Source: Cristatella mucedo (Eukaryota; Bryozoa; Phylactolaemata; Cristatellidae). From it: a stretch of DNA of 64,000 nt. The notes beneath the pieces were generated by a model, which had not been told where the DNA came from, made no database searches, and saw only the letters and a program-made list of their open reading frames with translations. Both the position numbers and the translations under genes were made by a program. This document shows positions 1 to 10,737 of the stretch, piece after piece (the first letter of the stretch is position 1; the number at the start of each line of letters is the position of its first letter). The DNA lies in assembly GCA_009760855.2 (NCBI GenBank), contig WPIO01000015.1:3672001-3736000 (forward strand), given 5' to 3'.

Positions 1-1425
1 GACTGTTAATGTTATGGCCCTGGCCCTGCTTGATCAGTCAGCTGCACTCGACACGATTCATCACGATATCCTACTTGAACGACTGAGAACAGCTATCGGT
101 TTGGCAGACGAAGCACTGGCGTGGTTCAAACCATACTTGTCCGATCGTGTCCTATCCGCGTCGTGTAGGGGTCAAGTCTCATCTATAAGCCGCTTAGGCT
201 GTGAGTGCGCTATACAAAACTCTCCTGCGTAACACCCACATGGTCTTTGTGACTTTGTGGAGTTACTGACGGAGATACATTACATTATAAGACCGGTCGT
301 CACCTGCGGAGTCCCACACGGGTCCGTTTTCGGCTCTTTTGCTGTTCTCCATTTATATAGAGCCGCTGAGGAAAGCGATTCAGGCCCACGGGATCGGCCA
401 TCACTTCCATGCTGACGAGACTCAGCTGTCTTTGTGGATTAAACCATCGGAATCTGCATGCCCTCGGAATGCCGCAGTAGATTTAACTAAATGATGATAA
501 AAATGAGCTGCTTATTGGAAACCCCAAGAGTACGGCTAGGCTAGGAGACTATACACGTTTAATAGGTGATGCTGCTATGCGACCGTCGCCAGCTGCTCGG
601 AATTCACGTGCTACCTTTGACAAATGGCTACATGTTGAAAGTTTCATTAAGAAGAGTGCCTCTACAGCTAGTCATCACATCCGATCCCTGTCTAAGATTA
701 CGAGTCGTCTACTACGCAGGTCGTCTACCACGCCTTGCAAGAAATCGACTAGTTCCCTGGTTCTGTCTAGGCTGGACAACTGTAATTCCATTTTGGCTGG
801 GCTACCAAGAAAGCCATTCAGCCTATGCAGTTCGTGATGAATACGGCTGCTACACTTGCCAACAAATCCTAGAGGTTCAGCTTAGTGTCTCCTTTTCTGA
901 AGGAGCTACGACGGCTCCCAGTCGATCGGCGGATACAGAGCAAAATTCTTCCACTAATCCACAAGGCCCACCACGGCTTAGCTCTTTCATACCGAACTGC
1001 TGCACCAGTGTCAGCATCCTCGAGCCCTCGGGTAAATGTCTATGGACAGTAAATTGGCCGTTCTATTCCTACGATTGAAGATCGTTGGCGACAGACGCTA
1101 TTGCTCTGCATGTCCCAGACTGTGGAACTCTCTTCCGTAATTCTTAAGCCACGACAGCCCCACTCCTGCTGCCGACTATGGCGGATCCTGTACAGCCGTC
1201 CTCAGCTGCTACTTCTCACATCACTCACCTCCTCGACTACCCTACTGACTGAGCTATGCTTCTCGCATTCTTTTTGTTTCGCAAGACCAAGTCTGCGGGC
1301 TGCAGAATGCGTACCGAAAGCCGCCACTACGAGTGCACGCTGTACAAACTCTCCTGCGTAACGCCAACATAGTGTCTGTGGCTTTGTGGAGGTACAGACG
1401 GAGATGCATTACATCACCTTACACT
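1..1425 (+). mobile_element. LINE family B copy, degraded, with a nested tail insertion
   Basis: A decayed non-LTR retrotransposon of CR1/L2 type. Bases 14-184 read as reverse transcriptase block (LLDQSAALDTIHHDILLERL). The frame resumes after 291 with a CGVPHGSV block (PQGSV in intact RTs), a decayed YADD region (HADETQLSLW-like) and a C-terminal stretch that ends in a family-specific tail near 1310-1425 (CTGTACAAACTCTCCTGCGT, then GGAGATGCATTACAT). Stops and frameshifts run throughout, so it is dead. Bases 190-285 are a separate insertion. The 5' part lies off the window. The clade is inferred from block order and the ADTQLYL-type motif, not from alignment. Confidence 0.85.
190..285 (+). 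mobile_element. Nested 96-bp LINE B 3' tail with target-site duplication
   Basis: The reverse transcriptase frame of the host LINE is cut after 189 by the far 3' end of the same family (GCTTAGGCTGTGAGTGCGCT through GGAGATACATTACAT). The six bases TATAAG flank it at 184-189 and 286-291, and the reverse transcriptase sequence continues after it. This is a strongly 5'-truncated insertion into an older copy of its own family. Confidence 0.75.
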
Positions 1426-1439
1426 GATAAGGCGCTAGC

Positions 1440-3480
1440 TAACCTCCGCCGTTGGTGCGGGTCGTGCGTCTGCACGCCGCGGAGACTGCCCCGGGCCACC
1501 GCCGCAGCCAGCGAGACGCCGCCGAGCGAGGGTCATATAGCAATGGCGTACGAGAGCGATGATCGGGCGCCGGAGCGGAAGAATCGCACGACGGAGCGGG
1601 CGAATGAAAGAAAGAGCCGGACGAAGGGCGAGCGAAGTAGCGCCCTAGTTTTAATGAGCGCTGGAGGCGACCAATGCCGTGCGGGCGGGCGCAATCAATT
1701 GGCGAGGCCGCTCGGGAGAGAAAAGCCAAGGTCAGCGGCGGCGGCGTCCGCTCTGCCGCAGCAAGCGTGGCCTCGAAATGAGCAGATAGAGGCGGCGCGG
1801 TGCGGCGAGCGTCCGGCCTCGCTCTTCGGCTCTTTCCTGTCCGGAGCTCGGTAGCCGCTCGATCGATGGCCGCTCTGGCCGCTTCTGCGCTCCTCATCGC
1901 CTCAATGTCCCGCTCCTTCCCCGTCCGGATGATGCCGCCGCTGCTCACTACTCGCCGGATGCGAAAGCGCGACGAGCCGCCGGACGTTGCGCCCCCGCGG
2001 CGGCTGCGAGGCAGGCGCCGGCCTACCGACGCGTGTGGTAACGAGTGCCAGGAAGCCGAGCCAGCATCGACGGCGGCGGCGGCGGCGGCGGCGGCTGACG
2101 TCTCGGCAGCTTGCTCTGGGGCTCGCCTCCGCGAAGGGCTCAGAGCTGGGTGAATGCGGGCCACTTGTGGTGGCGGCGCCGCCGCCGCCGGCCGCCGCTG
2201 CAGCCGCTGTCAGCCCCCCCCCCGCAAGCGTAGGCTGCGCCAGAGACGAAAATAAATACGCGCTACCGACCGCGGTACACGGTGCCGCCTGCCAGCAGTA
2301 TGCCGTCGTCGCTGCCGCCGGACGGCGTGGCCGGTGCGCTCGGCTCGACGCAGCGTGACTAGAGCTGTCGCGAGATCGGGAGTGGGGCGCACGAAGCGAC
2401 CGGACGTGCCCGCGAGAAAAACAGTCTCTCTAGCGGCCGACGTCCGCTGGCGGCGTCTCGGCTGCTCTCGGCAGGTCACGGAGCGACATCCGTTTCCTCG
2501 AAGCCTGACCAGCGGGTCGGTCTGCGCGATGCCTGATCCGACAGCAGACGTGGCCGGCGTTCGCAGAAAGAGCAACGAAGAATAACTGCGCGCACGCCGG
2601 CAAGCCCCTCTCCCTCCCTCCCCCGGCTCGTCCGCCTGTCGGCGTTGCTCAGCGCCCGCCATTGCTCCGCCTTCGCCGCCGCCGATCTGCGGCACCAGCT
2701 GGCTCGCGGCAGCTGCCCGTTGTCACAAAAAAGAACCGAGTTCCGCCGACGCCTTTGCGGTTGACTTCCAAAGCTCCTTCCGCCCAAGAAACGAGCGAAC
2801 TGGCATTGTCGCTCGATCCTCCTCGGCCGCCGCTTAGCTACCAGTCTGCTGATCAGAAAGCCTTTCGCCGCGGGCATCGCCCGCAGCTCGTTCTACAAGC
2901 CGCACGATGTCGAACGTTCTCTTCCGAATCCCGTTCCCATCATCCAGACCGACCGAGCGATAGGGTCGCGGTGACCCTAAATAGCAGTGGCTGCCGCGGT
3001 TCGAAGCACACCGTGCTAAGCCACGCTCGGGGAGGAACTCATCGCGGCCTCACTCGGCCTCGGCCGCGGGCAGTTCGGAACGAAGGATCGTGGCTCGCGA
3101 GCCAGAGCCCCGATCGGTTCGAGCCCCGCCCCCTCGTCAGGGCCGTGGCCATGACAGTCGAGGCATTTTCTTTGTAAGTTCCTCGGTGGGTGCGTTGCCG
3201 TCACTCCGTCAAGGTTTCAGCTGGGAGCCACGCGGCGGCGAAGCTAGCGCAGCACCAGGGTGCTCTCGCTTTGGCGAGCCGCGTCAGCTCACAAAGGCTG
3301 CCTCTCTGAGCAGCGGCCGAGCCCTCCCTAAGCGACCCCGCGTGCGACCGGCGTCGGACGACGTTGGCGAAGTCGGCTGAAGGACCATTCGCAGAGGCGA
3401 GCAGACGAAACTGCTGGCCGGTGCGAGTGCCTTCGCATACCCCGCTCCTCCCCGCTCCTTCCACCGCCCCGCCCCCTGAG
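1440..3480. other. CpG-rich island, possible promoter or 5' exon of an unseen gene
   Basis: About 2 kb of GC-rich DNA with dense CpG, GGC runs (about 2066-2098) and CCG runs (about 2172-2210), unlike the repeat-rich surroundings. Several open frames of 100-240 codons occur on both strands, but they overlap in antiphase and are rich in R, A, S and P, as expected in GC-rich DNA by chance. No protein family was recognised. A regulatory island is the simplest reading. A 5' exon cannot be excluded. Confidence 0.55.
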
Positions 3481-3504
3481 AGCTAAAGAGACTGGGAGCT
3501 GGAG

Positions 3505-3632
3505 GGAGAGAGCGAGCGGGAGAGAGAGAGCGAAAAAGAGAAAGAGAGAGAGAGGGGGAAGGGAGAGAGAGAGAGAGAGAGAGAGAGTAGATATACAGGA
3601 CTGTACTATACATATACTGATTGTACAAACAG

Positions 3633-3689
<57 letters not shown>
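3505..3689. repeat. Compound GA and TA microsatellites
   Basis: Purine GA tracts at about 3505-3588 and 3667-3689 flank a TA run at 3633-3666. Confidence 0.95.
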
Positions 3690-3690
<1 letters not shown>

Positions 3691-3759
3691 CGACAAAAAT
3701 ATATGCCTAGCAAGAGACGCGAAATGAGGCTAACCATTTTCAGATTTTTAATCAGTTGT

Positions 3760-4640
3760 GCAACTGGCCCCTCGGTTGACTTGCACTCGGCGGGCGGTGG
3801 GGGGCGTTCAGCGCTTCAGCATTCGCCGCGCCGTCGAACGACGTGCGAATGAACAGCCGTGGATTATTTCCTCTCTGCAGCTAGAGGAGCGGTCGCGCTC
3901 ATCGTCGGGACGGCTTTCGCCAGCTCCACGCAAAGAACTAGACACCCTTTGGGTGAAATATTGTTCCCGCTGCTGCGGTGGAAGCCGAAGTATTGATATT
4001 AAAATTATATATATATATATATGTATATACGCGGGTATTTATCTTTATATTATTTATATCGCCGTGTATTTCGGCGGCCGCCGGTCGTTGGTGCTTACGG
4101 TCTGCGTCCAGGATGCAGACAGGCTCGTTCAGCCACACCGCCTCCGACAGGCCAGACGAGCGGCCGAGTGCCTGCACCGGTTGTGGACAATTAAGGGCAC
4201 GTAAGGCCGGGATTCCTGACTGCCCCTCACCCTGCGACTCTGGAATGGGCTGCGCTGGCTGCGTTAACGGTGCGGACTTTTTGTGTTAAGGCGCGGGTGT
4301 TCTCGGCTGCTGCTGCGCTCTGCTGCGGTAGGCGTATACTCGCGCGCTTAGAGAGCGGTGCCCCTCCCCTCGGCACGACTCACTAGCCGCGCTAGCTAGC
4401 TTCGCTACGAGGAGCTACTGCCGCCGCCTCCGTCCGTCACGTGAGTGCAAGGACTTGCGCCCGTTTCGTGCGCTGCTTTTGCTGGAGAGACTCGGGTTCC
4501 GCGGCCGCTGCTGCATATTCGTAATGATGCGTTGCTCGCTCCAGTAGATGACGGAGGGGTGTCTCGGTGTCAGGGGGCGGATGTGTCAGCGGGCCCGCAG
4601 CCTAGAGTGGCGCGCGGTTGGATGCACAACCCTCCGAATC
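3760..4640. other. Second GC-rich stretch with a short TA run
   Basis: CpG-rich sequence continues here with an AT run at 4005-4029. No coding similarity was recognised. Short open frames on both strands look incidental. Confidence 0.4.
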
Positions 4641-4771
4641 GGTTAGCGTGCACCGCATAAATATAAATATACACCAAATAGCTCGCACCAGTATTTTTTA
4701 AGCTCTTCAAGATAGACGAATGGCTTCTCACGTCTGGAGTGGGAAGGAGCAGTGATCGATTTCGACGCGCC

Positions 4772-4918
4772 GAGATCGTTATGGCTCAGCGGTTAAAGTG
4801 CTCGCCCCGACCGCGGTCTGGCCGAGATCGTGGGCTCAAGCCCCGTGGCTTACGTGAAGCACCTGAAAATAGAGGTTAAGTTAGTTCTCTTAGGGTGCTA
4901 TACAAATGAATTATAAAT
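4772..4918 (+). mobile_element. SINE A copy
   Basis: tRNA-like head with A-box-like GGCTCAGCGGTTAAAGTG and B-box-like GTGGGCTCAAGCCCC, followed by the LINE A-like tail (GAAGCACCTGAAAATAGAGG then GTTCTCTTAGGGTGCTATAC) and an ATTATAAA end. Directly followed by a second copy. Confidence 0.85.
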
Positions 4919-4922
4919 ACGT

Positions 4923-5065
4923 TCTGGTTTGGCCCAAGGGTAAGGTGCTTACCTTCAACGACTAGTGTCATGAGCTCGAGCCCTGAGGTGTTCGCATAGC
5001 ATCTGGATAGAGATTAGGTTCTCTAAGTGAATTGATGAAATATATATATATATATATATATATAT
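4923..5065 (+). mobile_element. SINE A copy, diverged, ending in a TA microsatellite
   Basis: TCTGGTTTGGCCCAAGGGTA head, GAGCTCGAGCCCTGAG B-box region and GATAGAGATTAGGTTCTCTA tail, running into a TA run at 5039-5065. It sits head to tail with the previous SINE. Confidence 0.7.
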
Positions 5066-5525
5066 CAGGTCTACTCCCCACCAGGCTAAACATCGTACCA
5101 CCTGCTTTTCGGAATCTAACTGTTTACCCAAACTTCGCACTAATCTCAAATCCTTTGGAGACAGCGCCTTTAGTTCGTATGCTCCCAAAGCCTGGAACTC
5201 CCTCCCGGCATTCGTCACGACATCTCCTGACTGGACCACATTTAAAAAGAAACTAAACATGCATCTATTTATCACAGCATTTCGCGGGTACCTGTGATTC
5301 GTCCTTTATGTGCTTATTCGTGCTGACACTGAACACGCTGCCACTAACCAGGCTTGCATTCGGACCCTATGCATGTCACCCCTAACCATGTTATTTTTGT
5401 TGTGTATTCAGCATGCTACCACTAACCATTCGATCTCGCTTCATTTGCAGCAAATCTAAAGTGCCTAGAAAGAGACTGAGTTCTCTGAGGGCGCTATACC
5501 AAGCGTACTATTATTTTTATTATTT
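5066..5525 (+). mobile_element. LINE A 3' fragment
   Basis: C-terminal end of the LINE A ORF in broken frames (APKAWNSLP-like region near 5180, LTTFKKKLN-like near 5240), then the 3' untranslated region with the diagnostic GTGCCTAGAAAGAGACTGAG / GGGCGCTATA hairpin and a TTATT-rich tail. Confidence 0.85.
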
Positions 5526-5599
5526 GTATACAATGTATTGTATACAATTGTATACAATATTGTCGAGGCAGCGGATGCGCAGGATTAAGCTCGGGGAGG

Positions 5600-5785
5600 A
5601 GAGTTCGGCTGACAGAGCATTCGCATTAATGCAGCAGGATAAGAGCCTTGGCGGCCAGCCAGTCACCAGTCACCCCTTTCAAGGGACAATACAGGATTGC
5701 CTGGTGCAGAGTTCGAACCCGGGTACTCGAACCCGCGGCTTGGGCCTTGAAGTTCTAATAGGAAGGCCAGATTTGATCTTGCCTT
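5600..5785 (-). mobile_element. Probable degenerate SINE B
   Basis: AAGAGCCTTGGCGGCC and ACAGGATTGCCTGGTGCAGA followed by GTTCGAACCCG resemble the reverse complement of SINE B copies elsewhere. The B-box portion is duplicated or diverged. Confidence 0.4.
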
Positions 5786-5836
5786 GGGCGGCCAATCGCA
5801 GGCTGGATGTAAGTCGTTTCGTTTCGTTTGTGAGCC

Positions 5837-5865
5837 GTTTCAGCTCGAGTTTCTCGAGCTGAAAC
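5837..5865. repeat. Perfect 13-bp inverted repeat, 3-nt loop
   Basis: Arms GTTTCAGCTCGAG and CTCGAGCTGAAAC are perfectly complementary around TTT. It lies at the upstream edge of a GC-rich segment. Confidence 0.85.
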
Positions 5866-5879
5866 TTCTTTCGAACTTC

Positions 5880-6690
5880 TGCTCGCTGCTGCTGCTGCTG
5901 CGCATCCTCGGCGCTGACGCAGCGATGCAGGTGGCGGCAGCTCGCGGCGATTGTGGGACGGACGGCGCGGCCTCGTGCGGCCTCTCTCTCCCTCTCTGCG
6001 CTCTCTAGTGGGCTAACACGAGATGAAAAAAAGCGCCGCCAGGAGTCGCCACCGGCTGCCCGACCATCCCGAGGCAGAAGTTCGTGAGCAGAACGCGAGA
6101 AAAGCCGTCCAAGATGTAACTAGTAACGCGCGGCGCCGCCGCTGGGTGCTGCGTACACTACGCAAGAGGGAGGAGGCGAAAGGATCCATCGGCTGCGACC
6201 GGAACTACCCAATCATGCCCCGTCAGCCGCATCTTAGCGAAATGGGACGCGTACTTGGCCGCGCGGACACCCAGCCGGCGCTGCCACTAAAGCGCAAACG
6301 CAAGGTTAATGAGACTGTCCTAGATGCTAGAGTTGCGAGCTGCTGGGTGCGTCGGTGCCGGCAGGCGCGTCTTTCGGCAGCTGAGAGCCAGAGCCAGGAC
6401 GCTCGCCGAACGCGTTCTCGAACGGGCTAGCCGCGGCGGCCATTCGCCAGCTTTCCTACCCCGGTTGGCAGGAAGAGTTTACGAAGCGCCACCGCCAGCT
6501 CTAATAGTTGAAAACAAGTTGGCGGCGAAGAAGGCGTCGCCCAACTTCGCGGCCGAGGCGCTGCTAGCCGTGCGTCGTTACGAACGCTCGCTGTGCGGCT
6601 TCCGCGTCCGGACCTCGCGATAGCGGCGCCCCTAGCGGCGCTGCTAGTCTCAGCCGACGCACGACGAATACTGGCGAAGCGTGAACCGCT
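5880..6690. other. Third CpG-rich stretch
   Basis: GC-rich and CpG-dense. An open frame at 6023-6430 (+) encodes a basic, Arg-rich stretch with KRKRKV, but no family was recognised and overlapping frames are also open. Possibly part of the same regulatory or 5' gene region as 1.4-4.6 kb. Confidence 0.4.
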
Positions 6691-8212
6691 GTATCGCGGC
6701 TAGCGACGCGTATGCTCGACGCGTGTGTCGACAAGAAATTACGACGTTGACTATGACGAGCGCCCTAACCTTAACGTAACAAGTCCGTATCCATGACTTA
6801 AGACACATATATTCGACAGCAGAGGATGGGTTTCGGGCGTTCTACAGCGGCCATAACCTATATTCATTCCCTAGGTGTGTCATGCTGGACCCATTCCGCA
6901 TACGACGACTCGAGCCGCTCCGGAAGACTTCATAACAACCGAATTTCAGCTCCAGAATCCGAGGGGAAAAAAGCGGGAAAAATAATCATATTGTAAATGG
7001 TTCATATTGCTAAAATTTAGTTGTGTTAACGCTGAATCCGCAGGCACGAGGCAAAAGAGCAGCGAACTGCTCTGCAATCGGTGTTAGCGAGCGCTTTTAA
7101 CGAACGAATACTACGGATTATGTTCGCTAAGTCAACGTGAAGTGCTCGATTCTTCGCGATGGTCCAATAGTAGTTCTGTATCAAATGGGCCGAGTTACAT
7201 AAATATAGCTCATTTTATAGCGCCCTAAGAGTACCTCCAATCTCTATCCAGGCGCTGCGCACGAGCCGCAGCGCTCGAGCGCAGAGCACGACTTTGATCA
7301 TCGAGCGAGCACCCTAGGGAGTAATCGGCAGAGTATCCCAGCGGATGGGATGTACGCTCGCAGCATGCATTCGCCCTATAAATCCGCACTTTTTTTTTAA
7401 TCAAAATACAGAGCAACTGGAGGCAGTCTGCCGTAAGACTGAAGGCAGAAAAAAGAATTTTACCTGGACGTTATTTTTCGGCGCTCAGTCCTGCGGCAGA
7501 CGTTCACTCGCTCTATACATCCATAACAACGTGCTGCTTATGTACTGTTAGTTTTGATCAACAGCACGGACTAATTTCAAGGGAATTTTATTTCTTCCAA
7601 GTTTCAATGTCCTCGTCCTGAGTCTGGGACCTCATTCGGCTTGGGAAAAGTCGGGCTGTTCTATCGGAAAATGACAACTGGCTGTGAACCACGTGACTTC
7701 CCCTCAATATGCACCCTGGCCAAACGAATACGCATATATTCATTTCAAGCGGTTACGCATTGCGCTCGGCATAACAAGTCAGTTTTGAAATTCAAAGCAA
7801 GCATTGGGAGAAAGATAGATAGACAGAGAATATACAAATATAGAGGTTCATTCAGAGAGGTTCTAGAGTAGAGGTAGGGGTTACGAATGTGACCAGCTGT
7901 TTGGGCTGTTTTTCAAACCGTTTTCCAGTTTGGGATCGAGGAAGTAATATCGGCATATCCGGTACCTATGGGATGCACGCCACTCGCCCCACGATGCCTC
8001 CTGCCTAACGTACCCGAAAAAAATCTTGTCCCGGAAGCCCGATTTACACTGTAGACCAGAACGAATCATGGCCGGAGTGCGGTAGGTCATGTAACAGTCA
8101 ATGGGTGTCCTTCGCAGGCTGGTAGCGACTGACGGGGGGGGGGAGAAGAGAGTATCGCTCTTCGAACCTAATTAATCGCACCAGTAATCATTTTGGTCAT
8201 GCTTTCTTGACA
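6691..8212. other. Unassigned stretch
   Basis: Mixed-composition DNA with only short open frames and no recognised gene. Bases 7196-7260 look like a minus-strand SINE A tail fragment (TAGCGCCCTAAGAG, TCTCTATCCAGGCGC). Confidence 0.5.
7196..7260 (-). mobile_element. SINE A tail fragment
   Basis: Reverse complement of the SINE A 3' hairpin: TTTTATAGCGCCCTAAGAG, then AATCTCTATCCAGGCGC. The tRNA-like head is absent. Confidence 0.5.
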
Positions 8213-8275
8213 GCATCTGTAAATTGTTAGAAAGAGATTCAGTTCTCTGAGGGCGATATACAAATATATTATCTT
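8213..8275 (+). mobile_element. LINE A 3' tail fragment
   Basis: GTTAGAAAGAGATTCAGTTC followed by TCTGAGGGCGATATACAAAT, the family A end sequence without the ORF. Confidence 0.65.
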
Positions 8276-8537
8276 TAAAGCCAACAATTTATCGATTGTC
8301 GTTCGCCTCCTTTCCACTTTCGCATCAATTCCTCTTCGGTTTTGTAGAGGTTACTAAACGAGCTGGCTGCCTAGTGGTAACTAGCCGCAGCCAATGGTGT
8401 CACGTGCTCACGTTGCATGCAGGCACACACTAATTGACACACACGTGACGTGTGCACTATTGTATTTAGCTTTTTTTTAGCACTATTTAGCACTATTTTC
8501 AAACTTATGAGACTAGCAATGTTCGTCCCTTTACTCT

Positions 8538-8540
<3 letters not shown>

Positions 8541-8575
<35 letters not shown>
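8541..8575. repeat. (GA)n microsatellite
   Basis: Pure GA dinucleotide run. Confidence 0.95.
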
Positions 8576-8578
<3 letters not shown>

Positions 8579-9602
8579 GAAAGAGAAAGCAGCCTGCAGA
8601 TCTAAGCTCCGTCAGCCCGTAGGTCGTTTCATGCATGGTCTGCTAGCGGGCTTTTCTATTTCAAACGACATATCACCTTACTTACTTTTGGGCTGACACG
8701 CCCAGCATTGTCACGTGCCCACCAGAGGGCCATCGGTTGACAGGCCCCGTGCATTGTCACGAGCAGCCAGGCTGCTCAATGCCCGTCTGGCTCAGCCAGT
8801 CATGAGCAGCCTGGCGGCAAATGCTGCTCAACGGGGCTCTCTGAGTAAATATTTCGCCGGAGTTGCTGGAATCGGACCCAGTTCCTACTCCGGCGGCAGG
8901 TCTTTGGAAGGAGCCGAGCAGTTGGATGCTCTCTGCTGCCAGGCAGACTGTCCACTCGGCTCAGCTCTCTGTCTGGTAGCAGAAAAGGCTGGAAGGGAGG
9001 AAGGGGGAGGGGGACACTCAGTTCGTCTGCTGCGTTGCATTGCACAGCAGACTGCAGCGTGTGATTCGTGATGGCCCTAAGCGTGGCACGCAGGCAGTTT
9101 CAATGGATCTATCCTCGTGAGCCTGGCTCCTCCAGATAGGCCAACAGACTGCACGCAGTCCTGTCCTGTCTGCTCGCTCGGCCACCGAGCAAGCTTACGC
9201 CAGCGAGTTAGCAGGCCGTAGGCTGCATGTGCCACTACTACGCTTCAGTCTTTCGGTCCAGGTCTTGAGGCCTCGGGCATGTTCAGTTGGAGGCTGGGTT
9301 CATGGACGTTGGCCCAAGTTCGCAGGAGGTTTTCATCAACCTCGGTTCCCGATACCTTCTGCCTGCGAAGTAAACCCCAAAGATTCTCTGGAGAGTATCA
9401 CTGAGAGTAGCGAAAGCTAGCGAGAACTCGACCCTGTGCCATAGACTGGACCAGCAATGGCTGAATGCTGCAAAGAGCAAGGATAAGAAAGTTGTAACTG
9501 TAGGGGCTGGATGCACGAATTCAATTCGTCCAGGAAGACAGGTAATGCAGCCGGGTATTTAGTGTAATCTGAGAGAAGGATACTGACAGACAGACAGAGC
9601 AG

Positions 9603-9604
<2 letters not shown>
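8576..9604. other. Unassigned stretch
   Basis: No gene, known repeat or clear structural signal was recognised. A 118-codon plus-strand open frame (8715-9071) has no recognisable domain. Confidence 0.4.
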
Positions 9605-10141
<537 letters not shown>

Positions 10142-10589
10142 AACATTGAAAGAAGAGGGCAGCAGTAGAGAGTGCTGTATTAAGCGCCTGCTGCTGGTGA
10201 CCTGAAGCACCAAGGAAAATTTCCCTCTGTTCAGCTTGGCTGGAAGTCGCAGGACGGCTGCATGGCTGCACAGCATTGCAATTCTGCTGAGCCGATCGTG
10301 CCGATTTGCCAACCGCGAAGCCGCTAGTTAGGGATCTGCATGAGTGACAGGCAGATGGCTGAGAGGGATAACAGGAGAGCAATCAGACTGGGATGGTCGC
10401 TAATGCACGTAGGTCTCGGCCAGCACCAACATCGACATAACGTTGGCTCATTAAGGGGAAGGCAGAATGACAAAGGAGCCACACCACCACAGTCGTCACA
10501 CAAGTGGGAGGAGCATAAGAGCAACATAGCACGAAAACCAGCTAAAGCTTTGATGGGGGTGGGTGAGTGTAAAACTTGTCTCAGCCTCC

Positions 10590-10622
10590 AACCTAGCCAG
10601 CCGGCAGCCGGCTGGCTAGGTT
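10590..10622. repeat. Perfect 16-bp palindrome with a 1-nt centre
   Basis: Arms AACCTAGCCAGCCGGC and GCCGGCTGGCTAGGTT pair perfectly around a single A, so the site can form a cruciform. The surrounding bases 10141-10960 hold no recognised gene. Confidence 0.9.
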
Positions 10623-10737
10623 TGGCTACGTTCTGGCTACGTTCTATGGGGAGAGGGGTGGTGGGGGGGTGGAAGAATCAAGCAAAATGCCACTTCTATA
10701 TGCAGCAGCCGCCTGTCCTGCTGCAGTGGCTCAGCCG

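Noticed and set aside
1439-2164. 241-codon minus-strand frame in GC-rich DNA
   Set aside because: Arg/Ala/Ser-rich, overlapped by open frames on both strands, no recognised domain. Expected in CpG-rich DNA.
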